A stretch of 45,314 nt of DNA from an uncultured Bacteroidia bacterium (GTDB lineage: Bacteria; Bacteroidota; Bacteroidia; JANWVE01): assembly GCA_938028625.1 (NCBI GenBank), contig CALIZB010000020.1, forward strand, positions 1 to 45,314. Direction: 5' to 3'. Shown piece after piece: positions 17,465 to 26,500 of the stretch. Positions within the stretch are counted from its first letter, which is position 1, and the number at the start of each line of letters is the position of its first letter. The notes beneath the pieces are model-generated. The model was not told the DNA's origin. It made no database searches and saw nothing but the letters and a program-made list of their open reading frames with translations. A program made the translations under genes and the position numbers.

Positions 17465-17703
17465 CATAAAAATAAAACTATTCTTAAATTGATAACCCTA
17501 GCTACATAATATCAAGCATATATAGTTGATTATTAATGACATTAAATTGAAAAAAATTTATGTGTGCAGTTTTAGTGATGTTTAGTATTGTTAAAAAAAT
17601 TACAAGCAAAATTATGTAGATAACTTTCCTTATTCCTGTACTGAGTAAAATTACAAATATTTTTTTACTTTTGCAGGAGTATTATTTTTTTCAACAGTGT
17701 CAT

Positions 17704-18264
17704 ATGAAGATATTTATCGTTTACTTACCTATTTTATATCAGTTCTTGGCTTTTTCTCAAGAATCTAAGTGGGTCAGTTTCAAAGACGAAATACTAGAAT
17801 GGACATATCAAATTCCTGACTATCTAGAAGACAAACGCAAGAATTTGATTTCTCCACATAACTTTGTACGCAACAGCCAAAAAATGCCCATAGACAAGTG
17901 TGGACAGTGCGTATTAAACATCAATATCAACATTGAAGATTTGGAGGGAGAAGATCTTGCAGAAATCCGCAGTTCTATTTATGAACAGCTAAAATCTGGA
18001 TTAGGAAGAAATGATAAAAACTACAAACAATATGCTATGGAAGAACTCAAAGCTAATAAATTACAGTGTTATGTAACCAGTAATGTAGAACTTGGGGACG
18101 CACAACCTAATTACGTGTATAATGTGTATATATTTACCGAAAAACCACAAAGAATGGTAGTGCTTAAATTTCTGTTCTTGGCATTTAAGGAAGGGGATAC
18201 ATACATCACCAATCCCGAATATAAAAAATTAGTGCTTCAGTTCTTAAATTCCGTTCAGAACTAA
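17704..18264 (+). CDS. exported protein of unknown function upstream of tsaB
   Basis: A 186-residue protein with a signal peptide (MKIFIVYLPILYQFLAFS, cleavage before QES). ATG 17704 is preferred because the -7 element TACTTTTG (17666-17673) lies upstream and overlaps the first codon of the longer frame. The mature part has paired Cys (DKCGQC) and a mixed alpha-beta composition. No family recognised. Its stop is one base before the tsaB start, so the two genes are cotranscribed even though TsaB is cytoplasmic. Confidence 0.7.
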   Translation: MKIFIVYLPILYQFLAFSQESKWVSFKDEILEWTYQIPDYLEDKRKNLISPHNFVRNSQKMPIDKCGQCVLNININIEDLEGEDLAEIRSSIYEQLKSGLGRNDKNYKQYAMEELKANKLQCYVTSNVELGDAQPNYVYNVYIFTEKPQRMVVLKFLFLAFKEGDTYITNPEYKKLVLQFLNSVQN

Positions 18265-18265
18265 A

Positions 18266-18973
18266 ATGTATTTTCTATGTATAGAAACCGCCACAGAGGC
18301 TTGTAGTGTAGTATTGTATCATAATGAAAAGCTCGTTTCCGCAGAATATACGGATACACCCAAAGCACACAGCAAATCTCTCACGGCATTTATTGAAAAA
18401 GTATTGCAGAAAGGTAATATCACCCCCACACAACTCAATGGTATCGTGGTTTCCGCAGGACCAGGTTCTTATACAGGATTAAGAATTGGTATGTCCACCG
18501 CCAAAGGATTAGCTTACGGATTAGATATTCCAATTATGCTTATTCCAAGTACCGCAGTAATAGCCTATTCAGGAGTTTATTATATTCAAAAAGGTGAAGC
18601 CACTGTAATCGGAATTATTGATGCCCCAAACAGAGAACTGTTTATACAGGTTTTTACTTTGAATGATGGTACACTTAACTTTGAACATTCTCCACAACAT
18701 GTTTTTGTAACTGAAGATATTCTTTCACAGTTAAAAATTGATACCGATAACCCTGTGTATCTTTCAGGCAAAGGTGCATCTAAAATTAAAGAATTTTATG
18801 CAGATAACAAAAATGTCGTTGTCTTGGAAGATGTAAAACAAGATATGCAAAATATAGGATATTGGATAATGGAAACCTATAAGAATAAGGTTTTTGCAGA
18901 TGTAGAACTCTGCGAACCGTTGTATATTAAAGATTTTTCTCCTACGCTTAAAGCTAAAAAAAATAAAGTATAA
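18266..18973 (+). CDS. tsaB: tRNA threonylcarbamoyladenosine biosynthesis protein TsaB
   Basis: Non-catalytic partner of TsaD in making t6A at position 37 of ANN-decoding tRNAs. The 235-residue protein opens with FLCIETATEACSVVL, the ASKHA-fold first strand, and carries the hallmark SAGPGSYTGLRIGMSTAKGL. The length is normal. The usual TsaD partner is not in the window. Starts one base after the stop of the exported protein gene. Confidence 0.94.
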   Translation: MYFLCIETATEACSVVLYHNEKLVSAEYTDTPKAHSKSLTAFIEKVLQKGNITPTQLNGIVVSAGPGSYTGLRIGMSTAKGLAYGLDIPIMLIPSTAVIAYSGVYYIQKGEATVIGIIDAPNRELFIQVFTLNDGTLNFEHSPQHVFVTEDILSQLKIDTDNPVYLSGKGASKIKEFYADNKNVVVLEDVKQDMQNIGYWIMETYKNKVFADVELCEPLYIKDFSPTLKAKKNKV

Positions 18974-18984
18974 TAAAAGTCTAT

Positions 18985-19626
18985 TTAGTATATGGCTAAT
19001 ACACTCTCTCCCCCAATAACAGCATCATTGATATGTACCTGTACGTGTACATGCACGGGCATAAGTACATCTACACGCGAACCAAATTTGATAAAACCTA
19101 TTTCCTGTCCTTTCTGTACAGTTTCATTTTCTTTAGCATAACAGACAATTCTGCGTGCCATAGCACCTGCAATTTGTTTTACGGCAATAAGAACATGTTC
19201 ATTTTGTATTTCTATGTAAGTTCTTTCGTTTTCCAAAGATGCTTTTGGCTTCCATGCGGGAACATGTGTACCTGCGTAATACTCCACTTTTTTAACTATT
19301 CCTGATACAGGACTACGATTTACATGTACATCAAGGGGACTCATAAATATAGAAACTTGTATCCATTCTTTATTTTGATGCTGTATTTTTTCTATAACCA
19401 CTACTTTACCGTTAGCAGGGGCAAGAATAATGTTATTTTGTTGTGGCACATCTACTTTGGGATTTCTGAAAAACTGAACTACAAATGCCCATAATGCTGT
19501 ACCTAATATCCCCCAACCTAGTCCTAATATAAAGTGCCATTGATATAAAAAATAAGCTATACCGTACCAAAAAAACAACACTAATGTGGCAATAAAAATG
19601 CTTTTGTAACCTTCTTTATGTATCAT
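18985..19626 (-). CDS. psd: phosphatidylserine decarboxylase (short, archaeal-type form)
   Basis: Makes phosphatidylethanolamine in the inner membrane. ATG 19626 gives 213 residues; two hydrophobic segments (IFIATLVLFFWYGIAYFL and LGLGWGILGTALWAFVVQ) anchor the N-terminus. The conserved NGKVV, FMSPLDVHVNRSPVSG and self-cleavage motif FGSRVD are present; cleavage before Ser183 would yield a pyruvoyl-capped alpha chain of 31 residues. The start codon follows the stop of the OmpA-family gene by one base, so they form an operon. Confidence 0.93.
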   Translation of the reverse strand: MIHKEGYKSIFIATLVLFFWYGIAYFLYQWHFILGLGWGILGTALWAFVVQFFRNPKVDVPQQNNIILAPANGKVVVIEKIQHQNKEWIQVSIFMSPLDVHVNRSPVSGIVKKVEYYAGTHVPAWKPKASLENERTYIEIQNEHVLIAVKQIAGAMARRIVCYAKENETVQKGQEIGFIKFGSRVDVLMPVHVHVQVHINDAVIGGESVLAIY

Positions 19627-19627
19627 A

Positions 19628-20776
19628 TTATTTTTCAATCATTTTGAATAGCTCATCTAATTTTGGAGTAAGTACAATTTCTGTTCTTCGGTTTTTTGCC
19701 CTGCCTTCAGGAGTAGAATTATCTGCACGAGGCATGAACTCTCCTCTACCTGCGGCAGTAAGGCGTTTTTCAGGCACTTTATATTCCTGACTTAATATGC
19801 GTACTATGCTGTTAGCACGAGCAGTACTTAAATCCCAGTTGTCTTTGTAAACCGCATTTTTAATAGGGAGATTATCGGTGTGTCCTTCCACCATAATATC
19901 AATATCAGGATTTTTGAGCAGTACAGCAGAGAGTTTTTTAAGAGCTTCTTTCCCTTTAGCTTCTATGGTGGCACTAGCTGATTTGAATAGCAGTTTATCA
20001 TTCATGAGTACGTACACACGCCCATTTTTCATTTCTACGGAGAGTTCATCTTTATTAAAACCGAGTAAAGCATTTTTTACCACACTGTTAAGAGCTTTGA
20101 GAATAGAGTCTTGCCTGTTCATTAAGGATTCTAACTCTGCTACTCTTTGTTCTTTTTCTTTGAGCAGACGTTCTCTTTCTGCAAGTTCTTTGTCTTTTTC
20201 CTGTAATTTTTTATCCCGTTCTGCAATGGACTGTTGTGCATTTTTAGAAAGTATATCATTTTTTTCTTTTTCGGATTTGAGTTTTTTCTCTAATGCTTTT
20301 ATAGCAGAGTCCTGCTGTTTTTGCTTGTTTTGGAGATAAGCAATTTCAGAATCTTTATCCAGAATAGATTTGCCTTTCTTTTGGAGTTCATGTTTTTGGG
20401 CTTCTATAATGTTTTGAAGGTCTTTTTTTTCAGTTTGATATTGTTCATTAAGTTTTTGATAATCCTGTTTTTGTTGAGCAAGTTTATCTTCGCAGTCTTT
20501 GTTTTTTTGAGTTAGATTTTGATTTTCCTGCTGTGCGGTTTTTACATCATTTTGTAGGCTTCGTATTTTTTTACCTTTCTGTGTAGTATCTGCTTTAAGA
20601 GTATTATTTTCGTTACAAAGAGCATCTCTTTCTTTTAATAAACTCTTAAATCGTTTGCCGTCTGTGAGATAGGTTTTGGTTTTCCCGCCGTCATTGCATT
20701 TTTTAGGCATGGCACAGTGAGAAAGTAAAAACAAAGTTAAAATACTGAATGAAAATACGCGAAAGTATTTATACAT
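19628..20776 (-). CDS. OmpA-domain lipoprotein with long coiled coil
   Basis: A 382-residue envelope protein. Lipobox LLSHC (C21), then a coiled coil of about 220 residues rich in Lys, Glu and Gln (for example KEKEQRVAELESLMNRQ), then a C-terminal OmpA/MotB peptidoglycan-binding domain with DIDIMVEGHTDNLPIK, WDLSTARANSIVRIL and GRAKNRRTEIVLTP. It should tether the outer membrane to the cell wall. ATG 20776 is chosen because TATTTTTG (20789-20782) ends five bases upstream. Followed immediately by psd. Confidence 0.88.
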   Translation of the reverse strand: MYKYFRVFSFSILTLFLLSHCAMPKKCNDGGKTKTYLTDGKRFKSLLKERDALCNENNTLKADTTQKGKKIRSLQNDVKTAQQENQNLTQKNKDCEDKLAQQKQDYQKLNEQYQTEKKDLQNIIEAQKHELQKKGKSILDKDSEIAYLQNKQKQQDSAIKALEKKLKSEKEKNDILSKNAQQSIAERDKKLQEKDKELAERERLLKEKEQRVAELESLMNRQDSILKALNSVVKNALLGFNKDELSVEMKNGRVYVLMNDKLLFKSASATIEAKGKEALKKLSAVLLKNPDIDIMVEGHTDNLPIKNAVYKDNWDLSTARANSIVRILSQEYKVPEKRLTAAGRGEFMPRADNSTPEGRAKNRRTEIVLTPKLDELFKMIEK

Positions 20777-20943
20777 GCAAGCAAAAATACAACCAATATG
20801 AATAACATTTTTGAATATGGCTGATATTTTATATAATTTTGATTGTAAAAGTTGCTGAACAGAGAAGTTGAAGCTACAATATGTGTCATCAGTAGAACTC
20901 TTTTTTATGTTGTGTGCAGAATTTTGTATTTTTGTGATTAAAC

Positions 20944-22194
20944 ATGAAAAAATCAATTCTTGTATTCTTTTGTTTATATACGTTTAGTTTTGTGTATTCC
21001 CAGAAAATAAACTTGGAATGGGAAAAACGCTTGATGGTATCTGAAAGGAAAGAAACAGTACGTGGCTTTACTCTTACACAAGACGGCGGAGCAGTGATAG
21101 TTACCACCTGTAAAGCCAAAACGAATGAAACAGGTAAAGAGGGTAGTAATATATCTGTTATCAAGATAGATGCACAAGGTAAAAAACAATGGGAACAGAT
21201 ATACGGCAGTCCAGGAGATGATGTGGCAAATATAATTATCAGTGTGGAAAATGGTTATCTCATAGGTGGAAATACAGATAAAAAAGCAGGTGGAGATAAA
21301 AAACAGGAAGGTTACGGAGAAAAAGATTTCTGGCTGATTAAAATTGATACACAAGGTAAAATACTTTGGGAAAAAGTATATGGCGGAAGTGGCATAGACG
21401 AACTGAGAGATGTTGAAATTTTACCTGACGGATACCTTCTGGGAGGGCGTACCCAGTCTGACAAAAGCGGATTAGTATCAGAAGCAACGTATGGAGATTT
21501 TGATTATTGGGTAGTTAAAATAAACAAAGAAGGAGAAAAAGTATGGGACAGACGCTATGGTGGTCTGACAGGAGATATTTTTGATTCTATCCTGCCTTGC
21601 AAAGACGGCGGTTTTTTGTTGCTTGGAGATTCTGGTTCTGATGAAAATGAACTTAAAACCTCACCCAATTACGGAGATATGGATTATTGGGTAGTAAAAA
21701 TCAATGATAAGGGAGAGAAAATATGGGATGGTTCTTTTGGTGGTACAGTAGGAGATGTCCTCAATGATGGTATTGCCTTAAATGAAGGTGGCTATCTGAT
21801 AGGCGGCTTTTCTTATTCGGGTGCGGGGGGAAGTAAAGCTACAGTAAGTCTGGGAGATGCAGATTATTGGCTGGTTTCTATTGATGAAAAAGGGCAGAAA
21901 AACTACGAAAGAGCGTACGGCGCCATGAATGCAGAATATTTGTACAGTATGGCACAGATAAATGAAAATATCTTTATAGCGGGTGGTAGTCAGGTAAAAA
22001 CGCAAACAAGTATGTATTATTGGTTATTGCTTATAGATGATGAAGGAAAAAAATTATGGGAAAAAGAATTTCCTAATATGGCAAGCGAAAAAGCATGCTA
22101 CGTTCAGACCGATAAAAAATATATATGGGTAACAGGTACAGGTACAGGAGATAGCGGAAACCATATCTGGATAGCTAAATTTATGTTAAAATAA
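20944..22194 (+). CDS. exported repeat protein, beta-propeller-like (about 60-residue repeats)
   Basis: A 416-residue protein with signal peptide (MKKSILVFFCLYTFSFVYS) and at least six repeats of about 55-70 residues. Each contains a D-x-D/F-x-W-x-V/I-K-I-(N/D) strand, a (D/E)-x-x-G-(E/K)-K-x-x-W-(D/E) turn and a (Y/F)-G-G segment with G-D or G-x-D, for example DYWVVKINKEGEKVWDRRYG. This matches the family of Bacteroidota propeller repeats seen in exported proteins. There is no C-terminal sorting domain: it ends at HIWIAKFMLK. -7 element TATTTTTG at 20927-20934, nine bases before ATG. Confidence 0.8.
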   Translation: MKKSILVFFCLYTFSFVYSQKINLEWEKRLMVSERKETVRGFTLTQDGGAVIVTTCKAKTNETGKEGSNISVIKIDAQGKKQWEQIYGSPGDDVANIIISVENGYLIGGNTDKKAGGDKKQEGYGEKDFWLIKIDTQGKILWEKVYGGSGIDELRDVEILPDGYLLGGRTQSDKSGLVSEATYGDFDYWVVKINKEGEKVWDRRYGGLTGDIFDSILPCKDGGFLLLGDSGSDENELKTSPNYGDMDYWVVKINDKGEKIWDGSFGGTVGDVLNDGIALNEGGYLIGGFSYSGAGGSKATVSLGDADYWLVSIDEKGQKNYERAYGAMNAEYLYSMAQINENIFIAGGSQVKTQTSMYYWLLLIDDEGKKLWEKEFPNMASEKACYVQTDKKYIWVTGTGTGDSGNHIWIAKFMLK

Positions 22195-22342
22195 TTTTTG
22201 ATGTAAAGGATATTAAACTAATTCTTTTCGCGCATTTTACATTTCCTTGTATGTGGAGTTTCATAGGTGATTTAACATTGTTCTTTGATAGATACACATT
22301 CTTCAGAAAAAAGTTGTATAAGCTCTGAGTTACTAAATAGTA

Positions 22343-22376
22343 CAAAAAAAAGGACTAATTTTGACAAATTAGTCCT
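22343..22376 (-). terminator. Rho-independent terminator of the PorV-like gene
   Basis: Stem AGGACTAATTT (22351-22361) and AAATTAGTCCT (22366-22376), 4-base loop, followed on the minus strand by eight T (22350-22343). It may also end the convergent plus-strand gene. Confidence 0.85.
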
Positions 22377-22402
22377 GATTGTATATAAATATAATCAAAT
22401 CA

Positions 22403-23464
22403 TCAGATATTCAAGCGAATACCTATAGCGTGTGTGCCACCAAAGGGATTGGTAGTGCGGTAGGAATAATCTACTCCGAAGGAATTTTTCTTTTCTTTAC
22501 CAAAGGGAAGTTCTACGGTAGCACCAATAGCAAAACCTGTATGTGCATTAAGGCGTTTTTCTTTGTCAAATATATTTTTTTCATAGTTAAAGCCTGCACG
22601 AAGCATAAACATTTCATTGTAAGCCAATTCAGTACCTAAACCAATTTGGTCGTAGTAGAAAGAGTTAGAGGTATAGTTTGCCGCAACTGTGGTACGGAAA
22701 GTCTCGCCAAAACGAAAATCATAAGAACTACCAATCATCAGTTGGAGGGGTAATTCAAATGCTTGAGAACGATGACTAACCGTTAAAGCATAGGTAGTAG
22801 CATTAGTAGAAGTACTTAGTGTGGTTTTTACAGCAAGTCCGTTACCTCTAAACTGCATAGCGGGTCCTATATTTTTAAGTGTAACACCAAATTTGAAAGC
22901 ACTGTCTTTACCTGTCCAGTAATGAATACCTGCATCTACGGCAACCCCAATAGCACTTACGTCTGTGATAGATTCAGAAATAACACGAAGCGTCATAGCA
23001 CCGAAGATATTCTGAGTAAATTTTCTGCCATACGTAGCCCCTATGTTAAGCAACTGAGGAGAAAAAGTACCAATTCCTTCAGGGTTATCTACGGTAGTAC
23101 GGATAAATTCTCCTAAATCAAAAGATGTTACAGATACTCCGATAAAATTGTCTTCACCAATTTTTTGTCCATAACCAAAAGCATTGATTTTAATATCTGT
23201 ACCTACTAACCAGTTAGTACGGGAGAACTGAAGTTCAGTTCTATTAGCTAAGTGGGTAATACCTGCACAATTGTTGGTTAAGGCTTCCACACCTTTAATA
23301 CTTGCAGTATTGAGTGCATTCCAGCCTGCACTTCTTGCCCAGGGATTTATCAGAAGTTCTGTGGCACCTGCCTGCCCGATACGGTCAGGATTTCCTGCAA
23401 GAGCAGTATTGGTTAATAACAGTCCAATAAAAAGAGAATAAGCTATACGATAGAATAATTTCAT
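22403..23464 (-). CDS. PorV/PorQ-family outer-membrane protein
   Basis: A 353-residue beta-barrel with signal peptide (MKLFYRIAYSLFIGLLLTNT, cleavage near ALAG). The N-terminal mature segment RIGQAGATELLINPWARSAG and NNCAGITHLANRTELQFS, followed by many amphipathic strands, match PorV-like proteins, which shuttle type IX secretion cargo to the surface attachment complex. ATG 23464 fits the signal peptide better than the upstream start. It is the last gene after the TonB-dependent receptor and giant exported protein; the three form a unit often seen in Bacteroidota. A barrel of the broader UPF0164 group with another role remains possible. Confidence 0.8.
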   Translation of the reverse strand: MKLFYRIAYSLFIGLLLTNTALAGNPDRIGQAGATELLINPWARSAGWNALNTASIKGVEALTNNCAGITHLANRTELQFSRTNWLVGTDIKINAFGYGQKIGEDNFIGVSVTSFDLGEFIRTTVDNPEGIGTFSPQLLNIGATYGRKFTQNIFGAMTLRVISESITDVSAIGVAVDAGIHYWTGKDSAFKFGVTLKNIGPAMQFRGNGLAVKTTLSTSTNATTYALTVSHRSQAFELPLQLMIGSSYDFRFGETFRTTVAANYTSNSFYYDQIGLGTELAYNEMFMLRAGFNYEKNIFDKEKRLNAHTGFAIGATVELPFGKEKKNSFGVDYSYRTTNPFGGTHAIGIRLNI

Positions 23465-23568
23465 ATTTTTTGAATACATTTTTAAGATTGATATTATGAA
23501 TGTGGTAATTAAATAAATTTGAAGCTACACACACCTTTTCAGGTGCGTGTAACTTTATATAGAAAATG

Positions 23569-26500
23569 TTAGAAGGCATCTAAATCTGTAGGACGCATTA
23601 CACCAAACCATTTGAGAACTTTCTCACCTATACCCGGTGCATCAATATGAAATATGTACACACCACTGGCTACAGGTACGCCTGCTCGGTTGCGTAAATC
23701 CCAATCAATAACCGTAGTAGGGTCATCTTTATCTAAGATACGTACCAAGTGTCCTGACAGAGTAAAGATTTTTATCTTAACTTTCTGTGGCAAATTAGTA
23801 ATACGCACTCTTGTATCCAACTGGGACTGTTCATAAGCCGAGTAAGCAAGATAGGGGTTAGGTACTATCCGTATGAGGTCAAGTGCATTTTTGGCTGTGT
23901 TTTTGTCATTGGTAACTGTAGCAAAGCCTTTGGTACTGAAGTTATATACAGGGTAGTAGAGATTAAGACTATCTTTAGCCGCTTTCAATGGATTGAAGGC
24001 ATCATATCTGCGGTCTGTACGGAGTTTGATAGTTACATCACTTTCTAATAACTGACGTCCTTTTATGAGTGTAGGAATACCCACCCATGCTGCGGAAGCG
24101 TAAGCTCTGCCCAACCAGCGGGAACATGTTGTAGCATTACCACCGTTATCTAGATAATATATTAAGGAGTCCATAGCACGTTTGATAGTTTTACAAGAGT
24201 CATATTTGGTGTTGCATACATAGATGTAGTGCTTACCACCCATAGTGGGAATACCACTAGGTGCCTGGTTGACAATATGGAAACCGTCGTCAGGAGTGGG
24301 ATTCCAAATCATATCATTACCATTTTGGGCACCAAAACGGGAAGCTTCAGCAAAGAATATATTCAAACGTTCTCCTGTAATTACATCTACCGCATAACCA
24401 GGGAAGTAACTAAAACCTTTATCCGAAGTATCGCTTACCGTTACAAGTTGACCACCAGAAATCACTTTACTTGGTCTTTGTTTGAACAAATATGGACGTT
24501 GAACTGTTTTTGGTAAATCTGGAGGTAAGAAATCTACTTCAGTAGTACTCTCTACAACCACACATTTAGACCACTTAGTAACATCACTTGTGATGACAAT
24601 GTCTACATTAGGTAAAGCATTACCATTATACCAGTTTCTGTTATTATTGTACTGTGCAGTGATAGCCAACTCATTATTGGTAGTAGGCACTCCACCGTCC
24701 TGTGCGAGAGTAACCTGAGCGGCAGCTATTGGTACTGTAGTTCCATCTCTTCTGGTTAAACTAGCGGGTCTTGGGAAAGGTCCGTCTGTGATATTAGTAG
24801 TTATAGAAGAATTATAAGGTTGATACACTCCAGGACCCTTGGTTAAACGTAAGGGCGCCCATGTACCCCCAAGAATAGACTCAAATTCTCCATTGTGGTC
24901 TATGTCTTTACCAGAGTAAGCGGCATCATTCATACCATTCAATCCGAGCAAGTTTGTGTACTGAGCATAGGTAGGGGTAGAAGTAGAAGACTGAACAGCT
25001 ATAATCCATTCGCGGTAGAAATTATCTATGCTTGCTACACCGGTAAGCCATTTTCTGGTATTATCTTTATACTCTATCACACAGTTATCTTTTTGACTAC
25101 CATTACCAAGTGTGGTAATATCCGTAGGTTTATACTGACCAGGACTACCTGCAAATACTACTTTAATACCTAGACCATATTCTTGTAAGATTTCTTCGCC
25201 ACCATTATTAGTCTGACCACTGGGTACAGAAACTACTTTTTGATTATTAGCAAGTGAATTGTCAAAAGTAAATACACTATTAAAAGAACCTGTAATCACC
25301 CCACGAGCATTTGCACCCGCAGTAACCAATAAACAGGATTTTAGGTCTTGTTGGAAAGCAACTGCTTTATTTTGTAAAGAGCGGTCTTCTGTCCAGGTAG
25401 CACCGTCATCAGTAGTATAATACACTTTTCCTTTGTCTCCTACTAGTAAGCCTGTTGTAGTATTAAAAGTAATAGCATTAAGCGTTGTACCACCTAAATT
25501 CGGAAGTAAAGAAGCACTGTTTGTCCAGTTTTTACCCCCATCGGTAGTAGAAAGGAATATACCATTTGTACCTACGGCATAACCATTAGTAGCAGACTTC
25601 ATGTATATACCTTTGATTGTACCACTTAAGCCGCTTGGAAGTGTAGCATCATTCCATGTAGTAGCAGGAGAAGCAGTGGCAAAAACGCTGTTGTCTGCCC
25701 ACTTGATTTTGGGTGTTCCGCTGGCAGAGCCACCAATCCATGCAGTTGGGTCACCTGCGGTTGCCACAGGCAAGTATTCAGCCGCAAGATACTCTTCACC
25801 TGTAATTGTGCCTATCTGTAAAGTATTCCAACTTGGTCTAGTGCTAATAATAGTATTAGCATGTAACCTCATAGAATACAAATTGGTAATAGTCTGTCCT
25901 GCGGTATTTTTAGCAATTCCTACCACAAGCACATTTTGTAGCGTACCTCCATAATCCCCAGATATAGCTACAGCCGTAAGTTTATCTGATTTTTCACCCA
26001 AAGCCGTGGTAAGTTTAGAGGTTCTAAATACACTGTTTAATGTAGCGGCACTATCATAAGCGTAAATAAGATTACCTCTATCGCCCACACCCAGTATGAT
26101 GTCTCTATTATTAGTACCCACATCAATAGCATCAGCAGAGTTTATATTGAATGAAGATATTCTTTTAACTTCTTGCATGTTCATATTACCTGTGGTAGGT
26201 GCGAAAGTACGAGAGATATTACCAGAAGCACCAAAAGTATATACACGGTTAGTAGTACCATCTTTGGTCAGAGTGATAGTATTGAACGGTCCTGAATTAC
26301 CAGAATAATAGATACTATCTTTGGTGTTTCTATCAATTAAGAACCAACGGTCTAATTGTGGAGGAATTACGAGCTGATAATCTAACTCTTTTACTTTTTT
26401 AGGGTCTACTACACGTACCTGAACAGGACCAAAACCTTTTTTATAGGTAAGTTCATTAACGGTATTTTGTGCGAGTATTTCATTTACAGTAGTTTCATCA